Source: Sporosarcina globispora (lineage in GTDB: Bacteria > Bacillota > Bacilli > Bacillales > Cytobacillaceae). From it: a stretch of 64,000 nucleotides of DNA. Positions within the stretch are counted from its first letter, which is position 1, and the number at the start of each line of letters is the position of its first letter. Below the pieces are notes generated by a model that saw nothing but the letters and a program-made list of their open reading frames with translations, was not told the DNA's origin and ran no database searches. The position numbers and the translations under genes are program-made. The DNA lies in assembly GCF_001274725.1 (NCBI RefSeq), contig NZ_LGUF01000007.1, positions 71,061 through 135,060 on the forward strand, given 5' to 3'. Below are positions 16,511 to 25,082 of the stretch, in pieces.

Positions 16511-16531
16511 CAAATAGGAATAATAAGAATT
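16511..16531 (+). repeat. Inverted copy of the mccA operator sequence downstream of yrrT
   Basis: Contains TAGGAATAATAAGAATT, identical to the minus-strand sequence at 15684-15700; over 21 bases the copies differ at one position. The two copies are in opposite orientation and flank yrrT. Confidence 0.7.
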
Positions 16532-16570
16532 AAGATAAAATTATTAAATATAAATTGCCGATCAGTCAGC

Positions 16571-16616
16571 TGAAGGCCCTGCGGAATAGCAAATAGCTAC
16601 TCCGCAGGGCCTTTCT
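16571..16616. terminator. Strong bidirectional terminator
   Basis: AAGGCCCTGCGGA pairs with TCCGCAGGGCCTT, with an inner TAGC/GCTA pair, between yrrT and the broken ssuB. Confidence 0.85.
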
Positions 16617-16619
16617 TGT

Positions 16620-16958
16620 TTATTGGAGCAAAAAGGCAGGTGAAACTGAACAAATTCGGTTTACAGCAATGTTTTTCTCTACCGTGTGCCACGGAAATAG
16701 CCTCGGCTCCTGAAAAATAAATCCCTTATCAATACTTGGGCCCTTTACTTCCTTCCCTTCAATCACCACATTGCCTGATAGATCATTATCCAGTCCGGCA
16801 ATGATCTTCAGCAATGTGCTTTTCCCGCATCCGCTGGGACCAATAATTGTAATCAATTCACCGTCTGCCACGGATAAATGAATATCCCTTAAAGCTTGGA
16901 TTTCTCCTTTTTCTGTAAGAAAGGTCTTGTTTAAATTACTAATCTCTAGAAAAGCCAT
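16620..16958 (-). pseudogene. ssuB: Truncated sulfonate-type ABC ATPase (SsuB/TauB-like)
   Basis: 112 residues against about 250 for the family. Walker A GPSGCGKST is near 42-50 and the Q-loop region FIFQEPRLFPW near 80-90. After about residue 97 the sequence becomes unrelated (VNRICSVSPAFLLQ) and stops at the terminator. The LSGGQ signature, Walker B and H-loop are missing, so it cannot hydrolyse ATP. No ssuA, ssuC or ssuD partner is present. It is probably a deletion remnant of a sulfonate uptake operon whose ssuE lies beyond the IS. Confidence 0.8.
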
Positions 16959-17088
16959 TTGAATCTCCCTCCATTAAGAATTTTCACCAGTCAGTTTTAA
17001 TAAAAAAGGCTGTTTTCGTATAGATTGTTGCTTTCTTGACCAAGCTGATTATTGCTTGATATAATCGACTTTCTGGAGGGGAACATAC

Positions 17089-18096
17089 GTGTGGAAAAGT
17101 GTTTATGAAGAATTCAGTGATTTAAAAAAATCGGAACAGATGGCTTTATTTAATGCGATGAAGCAGGACTTGTTCCCTGACGAACCTAACAAGATAACCA
17201 AACTACTAAAAAGAATTCGTGAAGCTCGTTTTAGCGGAGGTTTAGCCTGTGTTCATTGCGGTTGCGCATCTGTTAAGAGAAACGGAAAATACCGCACAAG
17301 GCAGCGGTATCTCTGTAAAGATTGCGGCAAGAGCTTTAACGATATGACGCATACTCCGTTTTCAGGCAGTCGATATCCTGAAAAATGGGTCAAATATATC
17401 GAGTTGATGGTAGAAGGTTATACCTTACCTAAAATCGCTGAAAAACTTAAAATACACATTTCTACTGCGTTCTATTGGAGGCACAAAGTCCTGAACGCTT
17501 TAAGTTCCATCGGATTTCAAGAGCTCTCTGGAATCGTTGAGAGCGATGAAACATTCTTTAAAGAGTCTATGAAAGGTAGAAAAATCTTTCATCGGGAAGC
17601 AAAAGAACGTGGCGGAAGAGACAGTAAACGAGGCATTTCTAATCTTAAAATTGCCGTAGTAGTTGCACAAGACCGCAACGGTAATGTAGTTGCCCGTAAA
17701 GCTGGAAATGGTCGTGTTAAAGCAGAAGAGATTGACGTTGTATTGGGAGACTATATTCATCCCTCTGCTTTGTTATGCACGGATACAGCTACTAACTATA
17801 AAAAGTTTGCGAAAATCAAAGGTTTGCAGCACGAGACTATCAATGAGCGGCAGAAGGAAAGAGTGAAAAAAGGCATCTACCACGTCCAACACGTTAACAA
17901 TTTTCATAAACGATTGAAAGACTGGATGGACCGTTTTTTAGGCGTTGCCACCAAATACCTTGATAACTACCTATACTGGTTCAGATGGCTAGAAATCGGA
18001 AAGAAAATGGCATTTGAAAATCGGGTTGAGCAAATGCTTATTTCTGCTTGTCAAAAACCTAATTATTATACGGTCGAAAAGCTTAGACTCTTGTAA
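17089..18096 (+). CDS. IS1595-family transposase
   Basis: 335 residues. A zinc ribbon (C54, C57, C76, C79) and a helix-turn-helix-like region near 110-135 precede the catalytic domain, with D153 in ESDETF, D232 in LCTDTA and N270/N271-x-H273, the DDN-type triad of the ISXO2/IS1595 group. GTG is the start, with GGAGGGG upstream. The frame is uninterrupted, so it may be active. Confidence 0.92.
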   Translation: MWKSVYEEFSDLKKSEQMALFNAMKQDLFPDEPNKITKLLKRIREARFSGGLACVHCGCASVKRNGKYRTRQRYLCKDCGKSFNDMTHTPFSGSRYPEKWVKYIELMVEGYTLPKIAEKLKIHISTAFYWRHKVLNALSSIGFQELSGIVESDETFFKESMKGRKIFHREAKERGGRDSKRGISNLKIAVVVAQDRNGNVVARKAGNGRVKAEEIDVVLGDYIHPSALLCTDTATNYKKFAKIKGLQHETINERQKERVKKGIYHVQHVNNFHKRLKDWMDRFLGVATKYLDNYLYWFRWLEIGKKMAFENRVEQMLISACQKPNYYTVEKLRLL

Positions 18097-18211
18097 ATAA
18101 TAGTTTTTTATAAGGTTTTTTACAATATATGTTAAAATGTTTATAGGTATTTTTTTAGTTCAAAAATTGAAAAATACGAAAATAGTAGAATGATAAAAAG
18201 GAGAGAATTAA

Positions 18212-18739
18212 ATGTTTCCTATACTAGAAACAGATAGACTGTTATTGAGAGAAATTAATAAAGAAGATGCAGAGGGTATATTTGCTTGTTTTTCAAACAG
18301 TGATGTAACACGTTTCTATGGACAAGAAACATTGGAAAGCATAGAAGAAGCAGAAAAATTTGTTGATTTCTTTTCAAAAAACTACAATGAAAAAAGAGGC
18401 ATACGTTGGGGAATTGAAAGAAAAGACATAAAAGGAATAATAGGAACGATAGGTTTTAATGCTTGGATACCCAAACATAAACGAGCTGAAATTGGTTATG
18501 AAATGCATCCTGGACATTGGAGAAAAGGATATACTACGGAAGCAGTATCGAAAGTTATTTCATATGGATTCGAAGAAATGGGATTAACTCGAATTGGAGC
18601 TGTTGTTTTTATTGAAAACGAAGCGTCAAATAAGTTATTAACAAAAAAGGGGTTCGAAAAGGAAGGTATCTTGAAAGGTTATATGTATCAAAATGGAATA
18701 GCCCACGATACGTTTGTTTATTCACTTCTTAAAAAATGA
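18212..18739 (+). CDS. GNAT acetyltransferase (RimJ/RimL-like), IS passenger gene
   Basis: 175 residues. ETDRLLLREI opens the domain, and HWRKGYTTEAVSKVISYGFE is the acetyl-CoA motif. AAAGGAGAG precedes the ATG. It sits inside the IS ends, downstream of and in line with the transposase, and is AT-rich like it. The closest named types are ribosomal-protein or small-molecule N-acetyltransferases; the substrate is unknown. A stem AAGGCATAC/GTATGCCTT at about 18776-18807 probably terminates it within the element. Confidence 0.85.
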   Translation: MFPILETDRLLLREINKEDAEGIFACFSNSDVTRFYGQETLESIEEAEKFVDFFSKNYNEKRGIRWGIERKDIKGIIGTIGFNAWIPKHKRAEIGYEMHPGHWRKGYTTEAVSKVISYGFEEMGLTRIGAVVFIENEASNKLLTKKGFEKEGILKGYMYQNGIAHDTFVYSLLKK

Positions 18740-18851
18740 ATTTCGTTCCACAAAAGGGAAATTATAAAATGATTTAAGGCATACTCTTTGTCCAGGGTAT
18801 GCCTTTAAGATTAAATCTTTAATTAGCAACAATCTTTTAGAAAACAGCCAT

Positions 18852-18889
18852 AAAAAAAGACACGTTCTATTAAAAATAGAAATCGTGCC
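18852..18889 (-). terminator. ssuE terminator, target site of the IS
   Basis: On the minus strand GGCACG and CGTGTC enclose a TTCTATT/AATAGAA stem, followed by seven T residues. The IS inserted into this T-tract. Confidence 0.8.
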
Positions 18890-18919
18890 TTCTCCGGGAG
18901 TCCGGTGGAATGACGCCTG

Positions 18920-19465
18920 CTATGATAGAGCTTTGGAATTTTTGGCGATGTCAATTAATTGCTTCAGCTGATTCGTAACTTTTTCAAGCACCTCCTCATT
19001 TTGTATCGGGTTTTCGGAATCTTCTCTATCCACATACTGATCGGTGAGATAAACGCCTTTTAAGATTGTCTGAGCGCTTAATGCACCTAATAAAGGCTTT
19101 AAGGAATAATCAATCGCCAGTAAATGGGCAGGGCTTCCTCCAACCATTAATGGAAAAACAGGCTTATCTTTAAATGAATCCTGCGGGAGGATATCCAGTA
19201 ATGCCTTAAGAGCACCTGTATAAGCAGCTTTATATACTGGAGACACAATGATGATGCCGCTTGCTTCCTTTATTTCTTCAGAAAGCTCTTTAATGGAAGA
19301 ATGATTATACTGCCCTTCAATCAGGACATCTGCCGGAAAATCAAGTACAGAGTACCCCTTTACAGGAATCTCTTGTTTAGCAGATTCTTTCCGCAAATAG
19401 TTTACAAGTATGGAAGACCTTGAGAAAGATGATGGACTTCCGGATAAAGCAATAATATAGCTCAA
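18920..19465 (-). CDS. ssuE: NADPH-dependent FMN reductase, SsuE type
   Basis: 181 residues with a flavodoxin-like fold. The N-terminal ALSGSPSSFSRSS binds FMN phosphate, and SPVYKAAYTGALKALLD is the SsuE hallmark. SsuE supplies FMNH2 to the sulfonate monooxygenase SsuD, which is not in this window. The gene lies among sulfur genes, upstream of the broken ssuB on the same strand. It may now serve another flavin-dependent oxygenase. Confidence 0.82.
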   Translation of the reverse strand: MSYIIALSGSPSSFSRSSILVNYLRKESAKQEIPVKGYSVLDFPADVLIEGQYNHSSIKELSEEIKEASGIIIVSPVYKAAYTGALKALLDILPQDSFKDKPVFPLMVGGSPAHLLAIDYSLKPLLGALSAQTILKGVYLTDQYVDREDSENPIQNEEVLEKVTNQLKQLIDIAKNSKALS

Positions 19466-19555
19466 TAAAGGTCACCCTTTCTTTAGTTTCTTTGCACACA
19501 GCATTTAACCTATAATTCATATAAACAAACTAGGATTTAACTCAAAAATAGAACC

Positions 19556-19711
19556 TTACCTCTTTCCGTTATTTGTCTCCACCCGTATTTTTTCGGTTAT
19601 CTCAACTTGCGCCACTTTCCCTGCATGAAGGGTAATAACTACTGACCCATAATCGATATCCTTAATAGAAGATAAAATATACTTTTCATACTCAGGCGTG
19701 ATTTTTGCCAT
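19556..19711 (-). CDS. yezD: YezD-family (DUF2292) small protein
   Basis: 51 residues. The core SIKDIDYGSVVITLHAGKVAQ is the DUF2292 signature, the family of Bacillus subtilis YezD. AAGGAAG is 8 bases before the ATG. It lies 27 bases downstream of cysA on the same strand and probably ends that operon. YezD genes often sit with cysteine and sulfur genes; the function is unknown. Confidence 0.8.
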   Translation of the reverse strand: MAKITPEYEKYILSSIKDIDYGSVVITLHAGKVAQVEITEKIRVETNNGKR

Positions 19712-19738
19712 TGCGCATACTTCCTTCCTTATATGAAA

Positions 19739-20812
19739 TTAAATGATAAAATCCTCAGGGGTGAAGATTTTGAGCTGCTTCGGCTTAATAAATACTTCTT
19801 CTCCTACATTCAGTCCCAGCTTGCGATATTTTTCTTTTGGAATCTCTGCCTCCAGATATTCATTGGTGCCTTTTCTGACTAACTCTATCTGTACAATAGG
19901 ACCTACCAGATGAATATGGGAAATGATAGCCGGCACTGTACCTTCACCTGCACTTTCCCTGCATATGCTGATATCATGCGGCCTTGCATAACCAACTGCC
20001 TCCATATTGTCTGAACCGGCCCAATCAGGAATTTCCAGATTCACATTTCCCTGCGTTAGCTTGCCATTGTTAAGTCGCCCCTTGAACAAATTGACGCTCC
20101 CTAAAAAGTCATATACGAAAGGCGTCTGCGGGTTTTCATACACTTCCTCCGGTGTTCCGATTTGCTCGATTTTCCCTTGGTTCATCACGACAATCTTGTC
20201 AGCAACATCCAATGCCTCTTCCTGATCATGCGTAACAAATATGCTCGAGATCTGAAACTCATCGTGAAGCCTTCTCAGCCATCTTCTAAGCTCTTTTCTG
20301 ACCTTCGCATCAAGTGCTCCAAAGGGTTCATCCAATAAAAGCACCTTAGGTTCTACCGCCAGAGCCCTTGCCAGCGCAACCCGCTGGCGCTGTCCGCCCG
20401 AAAGCTGGGCAGGATATCGGTTTGACAGGTCTTTTAGCTTCACAAGCTCCAGCAGCTCATGAACTTTGTTCTGAATATCTTTTTTTCCCGGCCGTACTTT
20501 CCTTGGTCTCACTTTCAGCCCATATGCAATATTATCGAATACGGTCATATGACGAAACAGCGCATAATGCTGGAAGACAAATCCCACCTTTCTTTCTTTA
20601 GCTGTGATGCCAGTAATATTCTCACTATCAAAAAAGATAGAACCCTGGTCAGCTGACTCCAAACCGGCAATAATCCGAAGCAGGGATGTTTTCCCTGAAC
20701 CCGAAGGACCTAATAATGCCACCAGCTCTCCAGTGTTGATCTCAAGATTAATATCCTCCAATGCCTGAAATGTTCCAAAAGCTTTTGAAACGGAATTTAT
20801 TACGATACTCAT
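19739..20812 (-). CDS. cysA: Sulfate/thiosulfate ABC transporter ATPase
   Basis: 357 residues. Walker [10 protein letters not shown] (near 36-44), Q-loop [17 protein letters not shown], signature [15 protein letters not shown], Walker [13 protein letters not shown] and H-loop [10 protein letters not shown] are intact. The C-terminal ~120 residues form a TOBE-type regulatory domain. It is the last transporter gene in sbp-cysT-cysW-cysA and energises sulfate uptake for cysteine synthesis. Confidence 0.93.
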   Translation of the reverse strand: MSIVINSVSKAFGTFQALEDINLEINTGELVALLGPSGSGKTSLLRIIAGLESADQGSIFFDSENITGITAKERKVGFVFQHYALFRHMTVFDNIAYGLKVRPRKVRPGKKDIQNKVHELLELVKLKDLSNRYPAQLSGGQRQRVALARALAVEPKVLLLDEPFGALDAKVRKELRRWLRRLHDEFQISSIFVTHDQEEALDVADKIVVMNQGKIEQIGTPEEVYENPQTPFVYDFLGSVNLFKGRLNNGKLTQGNVNLEIPDWAGSDNMEAVGYARPHDISICRESAGEGTVPAIISHIHLVGPIVQIELVRKGTNEYLEAEIPKEKYRKLGLNVGEEVFIKPKQLKIFTPEDFII

Positions 20813-20828
20813 TTGAATACCCCTAACT

Positions 20829-21710
20829 TCAGTGATTTTCTATGCTCATCTGTCTTTTCCCATGCCATTCAAGAATGCTTTTGATAATAAGCGTGAAAAT
20901 GGCCATTAATGACATTAAAGAAGCAACCGCAAACGCAGCAGCGAATTGGTATTCGCCATATAGTATTTCAATATGCAGCGGCATTGTGTTGGTCAACCCC
21001 CTTATATGGCCAGATACAACTGAAACCGCACCAAATTCCCCGATGGCCCGTGCATTGCAGAGAATCATGCCGTAAAGGAGAGCCCATTTAATATTCGGCA
21101 GTGTTACATACCAGAAGGTCTTCCATCCTCCTGCCCCAAGAGTGATAGATGCTTCCTCCTCTGAGGTTCCCTGGGCCTGCATGAGAGGAATAAGCTCCCT
21201 GGCTATAAAAGGCAGTGTTACAAAGATTGTCGCAAGGACAATGCCAGGAACGGCAAAAATAATTTTGATATCATTCGCAAAAAGCCATTTCCCGAAAAGC
21301 CCCTGAGAACCAAACAGCAAAACGAAAATTAGGCCGGCAATGACTGGAGAAACCGCAAACGGAAGATCAATTAGCGTAATAAGCAGGTTTTTTCCTTTAA
21401 ATTGAAACTTGGTTATTGCCCATGCTGCCATAATTCCAAATAATGCATTCAATGGAACGGCAATCATGGCCACTAAAATGGTAAGCTTAATGGCAGATAA
21501 TGCTTCCGGATTTGTAATTGCCTCCAGATAAACCGCAATTCCCTTTTCAAAAGCCTGAACAAAAACCGTGACTAGCGGCAGGATCAGAAACAGCCCCAAA
21601 AATGTTAAAGCAATACTGATTAACAGCCATTGAACCCATTTGGGATCCGCTGCTTCTCTCGAGCTCCCAAGCGGAGTATCCGTAAAACCCAAAGGTATAT
21701 TCCCACCCAT
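20829..21710 (-). CDS. cysW: Sulfate ABC transporter permease
   Basis: 293 residues with six helices. The EAA loop that contacts CysA reads [22 protein letters not shown]. The [10 protein letters not shown]-terminus and the [19 protein letters not shown] segment are typical of CysW. It lies between cysT and cysA, 16 bases before cysA. Confidence 0.92.
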   Translation of the reverse strand: MGGNIPLGFTDTPLGSSREAADPKWVQWLLISIALTFLGLFLILPLVTVFVQAFEKGIAVYLEAITNPEALSAIKLTILVAMIAVPLNALFGIMAAWAITKFQFKGKNLLITLIDLPFAVSPVIAGLIFVLLFGSQGLFGKWLFANDIKIIFAVPGIVLATIFVTLPFIARELIPLMQAQGTSEEEASITLGAGGWKTFWYVTLPNIKWALLYGMILCNARAIGEFGAVSVVSGHIRGLTNTMPLHIEILYGEYQFAAAFAVASLMSLMAIFTLIIKSILEWHGKRQMSIENH

Positions 21711-21804
21711 AACGTCACCTCCTTCTTAATAGGTAAAACAAATCTGCAATAGTGATTGAACCACTGGGGATTAAATGTTACTTAAAACGTCGCTTCTTCC
21801 CTGC

Positions 21805-22650
21805 CTAATGCGAAATAAACTTTCTGTTCGTCCACCATTGAATAAAGTTGATAATAAATAACAGCATAAACGAAGTGACCAGCATGACGGCAGCAATGGC
21901 TGTAGCACCTGCATAATCATATTGCTCAAGCTTCGTCATAATCAGCAGTGGCGTGATTTCGGTTTTCAGCGGCATATTTCCTGAGATAAAAACGACTGAC
22001 CCATATTCCCCAAGAGACCTTGCAAAGGCGAGGGTGAACCCTGCCAGTGCTGCCGGCAGCACTTCCGGAAAAATAATCCTTCTGAAAGTCTGAAAGCGGC
22101 TTGCCCCAAGGGAGGCGGAAGCTTCTTCCACTTCTTTTTCAAGACTTTGCAGCACAGGCTGCACCATTCTTACCACAAATGGAAGCCCAATAAATGTCAG
22201 AGCAATCACCACACCGATCGGTGTAAAAACAACCTTAAATCCTAATAAGCTTCCAACCCAGCCATTAGGGGCATAAACCGTTGTTAGGGCAATGCCTGCA
22301 ACAGCTGTCGGAAGAGCAAAGGGCAAATCAACAAGGCCATCTATGATCTTCTTCCCTGGAAAAGAATATCTGACCAGAACCCAGGCTAGAAGAACACCGA
22401 ATACCATATTAATAACACCAGCTGCCAAGGATGCACCAAAACTCAGCTTGTATGAGGCCACCACCCTTGGATCAAGCACCGTGTCCCAAAATTCGGGCCA
22501 GCTCATTTGTGAACTATAAAAGATAATCATTGACAGCGGCAATAAAACTAAAATGCTAAGATAAAGCATGGTGTAGCCCATAGTCAGGCCAAAGCCTGGC
22601 AGTATACTATATTTTTTGAACCCTGTTTTTTTTGATTTCCTCAACCCCAT
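21805..22650 (-). CDS. cysT: Sulfate ABC transporter permease
   Basis: 281 residues from the ATG at 22650 (AGAGG 9 bases upstream). A longer open frame extends into sbp and is not used. Six helices are present, with the EAA loop EVEEASASLGASRFQTFRRI. It pairs with CysW to form the membrane channel. The gap to sbp is 28 bases. Confidence 0.92.
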   Translation of the reverse strand: MGLRKSKKTGFKKYSILPGFGLTMGYTMLYLSILVLLPLSMIIFYSSQMSWPEFWDTVLDPRVVASYKLSFGASLAAGVINMVFGVLLAWVLVRYSFPGKKIIDGLVDLPFALPTAVAGIALTTVYAPNGWVGSLLGFKVVFTPIGVVIALTFIGLPFVVRMVQPVLQSLEKEVEEASASLGASRFQTFRRIIFPEVLPAALAGFTLAFARSLGEYGSVVFISGNMPLKTEITPLLIMTKLEQYDYAGATAIAAVMLVTSFMLLFIINFIQWWTNRKFISH

Positions 22651-22678
22651 CACCTGAATCCTCTCATTCTCATGCTGT

Positions 22679-23737
22679 TTATTGGAGATAGATCTCATCA
22701 AACGTTCCGCCGTCATTAAAGTGGGTTTCCTGCGCTTTTTGCCAGCCCCCAAACTCTTTATCCACGGTAACAAATTCAATATCAGCAAACTGGTTGGCGT
22801 ATCTCTTCAGTACTTCACTATTTCGCGGCCTGTAATAGTTCTTTGCTGCAATTTCCTGTCCGGTTTCACTGTATAAATACTTTAAATAAGCTTCGGCTGC
22901 TTCAGCTGTTCCTTTTTTCTCGGCTATTTTATCCACGACTGAAACTGGCGGTTCTGCAAGAATGCTGATCGATGGATTTACGATTTCAAATTTGTCTTTT
23001 CCCAGCTCATTTATCGATAGATAGGCTTCATTTTCCCAAGCAATTAGAACATCTCCTATCTCCCGCTGAACAAATGTATTGGTTGAATCACGTGCCCCTG
23101 AATCGAGTACTTCCACATTCTGATATAAACTCTTTACAAATTCCTTAATCTTGTTTTCATCTCCATCGAACTGTTTGCTGGCAAAGGCCCATGATGCAAG
23201 ATAATTCCATCTTGCTCCTCCAGAGGTTTTCGGATTGGGCGTAATGACCGAAACATCCTCCCTGATTAGATCATCCCAATCTTGAATATTTTTTGGATTC
23301 CCTTTTCTGACCAAAAAGACTATCGTGGATGTGTAAGGAGTCGAATTTTCATCCAGCCTTTTCTGCCAATCCCTATCGATGATTCCCCGCTTGTTGGCAA
23401 TTTCATCAATATCATAAGCTAGTGCGAGAGTGACCACATCCGCTTCAAGCCCGTCAATGACCGATCTTGCCTGCTTGCCGGAACCGCCATGTGACTGCTG
23501 AATTGTAACACCCTGCCCTGTTTCTTCCTTCCAATACTTAATAAACTCCTGATTGAACTCCTGATAAAGCTCTCGTGTCGGATCATAGGAAACATTCAAT
23601 AGCTCTACCGGATCCTTGCCTAGGCTTCCTCCACCCTCTTCTTTTCCACCGCTTTCCTGACTGCATCCTGTAATAGAAAACAAAGCCAGCAAACCTGCTG
23701 CAAATAAACCCATAAACAATTTTTTCTGCCTTCCCAT
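22679..23737 (-). CDS. sbp: Sulfate-binding lipoprotein
   Basis: 352 residues. Signal peptide with lipobox SITGC (Cys at 25). [17 protein letters not shown] and the later [12 protein letters not shown] are hallmarks of the Sbp/CysP family. It captures sulfate (or thiosulfate) outside the membrane for CysTWA. It is first in the operon. A hairpin terminator lies just upstream and belongs to the FbpA-like gene. Confidence 0.92.
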   Translation of the reverse strand: MGRQKKLFMGLFAAGLLALFSITGCSQESGGKEEGGGSLGKDPVELLNVSYDPTRELYQEFNQEFIKYWKEETGQGVTIQQSHGGSGKQARSVIDGLEADVVTLALAYDIDEIANKRGIIDRDWQKRLDENSTPYTSTIVFLVRKGNPKNIQDWDDLIREDVSVITPNPKTSGGARWNYLASWAFASKQFDGDENKIKEFVKSLYQNVEVLDSGARDSTNTFVQREIGDVLIAWENEAYLSINELGKDKFEIVNPSISILAEPPVSVVDKIAEKKGTAEAAEAYLKYLYSETGQEIAAKNYYRPRNSEVLKRYANQFADIEFVTVDKEFGGWQKAQETHFNDGGTFDEIYLQ

Positions 23738-23762
23738 CCTAAATCTCCCCTTTTGCCCGTTT

Positions 23763-23804
23763 TATAAAAAAAGACCGCGTGCTTAATCACTAAGCAGCGG
23801 CCTT
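23763..23804 (-). terminator. Terminator or attenuator between the FbpA-like gene and sbp
   Basis: On the minus strand GGCCGC-T-GCTTA pairs with TAAGC-AC-GCGGTC, followed by seven T. It ends the FbpA-like transcript or attenuates read-through into sbp. Confidence 0.75.
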
Positions 23805-23839
23805 CAGTTTATCTGATCAGCTTCATATTTTATTCGGCA

Positions 23840-24010
23840 TCATTCTTTTTCTCTATGTCTAGTCATGCTATTAGCATATTCTCGCTCAAGGTCAGTTAAG
23901 GTCAACTCAAATAAATGGTGCTCACCTTTTTTATAGACTCCGGCACTTATCAAACTGTTTATTAAATATCTCTTTCTGCCTTCAACTGCCTTTCTTAAAT
24001 GCTTTGACAC
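23840..24010 (-). CDS. FbpA-like small basic protein
   Basis: 56 residues from the GTG at 24010 (GGGAGG upstream). KHLRKAVEGRKRYLINSLIS, GVYKK and LFELTLTDLEREY match Fur-regulated basic protein FbpA, a Bacillus cofactor of the iron-sparing response. No Fur box is obvious upstream, and the gene precedes the sulfate uptake operon, so this paralog may answer a different signal. The interval 24011-24540 has no other gene. Confidence 0.75.
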   Translation of the reverse strand: MSKHLRKAVEGRKRYLINSLISAGVYKKGEHHLFELTLTDLEREYANSMTRHREKE

Positions 24011-24265
24011 CAAACTCCCTCCCTGATTTACTCAATCAATAGCTCCTTTGCTGCAAGTGCTTTTGGTTGACCAATCAGCGAAAAAATATAATTCTTATTA
24101 AACTCATATTTCAAATTATTTTACTCAAGAATTAATTAAAAAGTTCACTTCATGACAGGAAATATTTCAAAGACCTAAGCCTTTTTTTAAAAATCACCCC
24201 CGATAAGATGGTTTTTCCAAACACAAAAACCAACAATAAACAGTGTTTTACTCGGAATAAAAGTA

Positions 24266-24312
24266 TAAAAAAGGCCCTGCAGTTCCTGTGGAACAGAAGG
24301 GCCTTTGGTTTT
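24266..24312 (-). terminator. Orphan terminator-like hairpin
   Basis: AAAGGCCCT and AGGGCCTTT form the outer stem, GTTCC and GGAAC the inner one. The T-run is on the minus strand, but no minus-strand gene is seen upstream of it. Confidence 0.55.
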
Positions 24313-24540
24313 CCAATCGGCAATAATTATGAAATTCTTTGTTAGGAATGAATTTACAATGAATTTTTAGAAAAGTCAATCCTTTTTTTGCTATTTTTTT
24401 GCTAAACTTTATGAGTTAATTTTCCATGCGCTCAGCAGACCGCGAAGTTCCTCCCCCTTACACTCTTAGTAAGTTTATTATCCAAAACGAAGAGCTTAAA
24501 CTTTGAAACTATTTCAGAATATAATCATAAGCATCACAGT

Positions 24541-24600
24541 TTGACTTATAAAAAAATTTAGAGTATATTAATTGACGGATCAATAATTGACCTATCAATT
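24541..24600 (+). promoter_or_regulatory. Promoter and tandem palindromic operators of the marR-nitroreductase operon
   Basis: TTGACT (24541-24546) and TATATT (24564-24569) have a 17-base spacer. Immediately downstream are two palindromes, ATTGAC-GG-ATCAAT-type at 24571-24584 and AATTGA-CCTA-TCAATT at 24585-24600. They cover the start site, as expected for MarR autorepression. Confidence 0.75.
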
Positions 24601-24621
24601 AAATGAAAGGCGGGGGATGCT

Positions 24622-25047
24622 TTGTTCAAATATCCAGAAGAAGAGTTAATAGCTCAGCGCCTGTTTGAGCTGATTAAGCAGACAATGCCAAAGTTTGAAC
24701 GGTGCACAGGCATCAGCCAATCCCGGCTTGAGATCCTGCGGGAGCTTTTTGAAAGCGAAGAAATCACCCAGCGGGCCCTTCAAAAAAAGGTAAACATTGA
24801 TCATGCTGCTGTCACCAGACATCTCAAACAGCTTGAAGAAAAAAGAATGGTCACCCGCAGGAAGAACCCTGAAGATAACCGTTTTACTTATGTCAGCCTG
24901 ACAGAAGAAGGCAAAACGAAAATTGCCGCTTACTGTGAAGAAAAGCAGCTTTTTATTTCAAATATCCTTAACGGTTTTTCAGAACATGAACGGAGCTCGC
25001 TATTAGATATGCTTACGCGTATTCAGGAGAACGTGGATAAAATTTAA
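24622..25047 (+). CDS. MarR-family transcriptional regulator
   Basis: 141 residues from a TTG at 24622, a few bases after GGCGGGGG. The winged helix reads ITQRALQKKVNIDHAAVTRHLKQLEEKRMVTRRKNPEDNR over about residues 50-95. It is first in an operon with a nitroreductase and an antibiotic biosynthesis monooxygenase. By analogy with Bacillus MarR/nitroreductase modules it probably senses quinone or electrophile stress. It has no obvious redox Cys at the N-terminus. Confidence 0.85.
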   Translation: MFKYPEEELIAQRLFELIKQTMPKFERCTGISQSRLEILRELFESEEITQRALQKKVNIDHAAVTRHLKQLEEKRMVTRRKNPEDNRFTYVSLTEEGKTKIAAYCEEKQLFISNILNGFSEHERSSLLDMLTRIQENVDKI

Positions 25048-25082
25048 TTTCATATCAGGGAAGACAAAAAGGAGAGTTCATT

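Larger units (their letters stand above)
17008..18849 (+). mobile_element. IS1595-family insertion sequence with GNAT passenger gene, 1842 bp
   Basis: Bounded by 25-bp terminal inverted repeats (GGCTGTTTTC outermost, 22 of 25 matched) at 17008-17032 and 18825-18849, and by perfect 8-bp target duplications ATAAAAAA at 17000-17007 and 18850-18857. It encodes a transposase and a second gene, an acetyltransferase, inside the repeats. A promoter TTGACC-N18-TATAAT (17036-17065) drives the transposase. The duplicated target is the T-tract of the ssuE terminator, so both neighbours keep terminator function. Intact ends and duplications imply a recent insertion. Confidence 0.93.

Noticed and set aside
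22651..22788. N-terminal extension of cysT into sbp
   Set aside because: The added residues are the sbp C-terminal region in another frame; the ATG at 22650 has its own ribosome binding site and matches CysT length.
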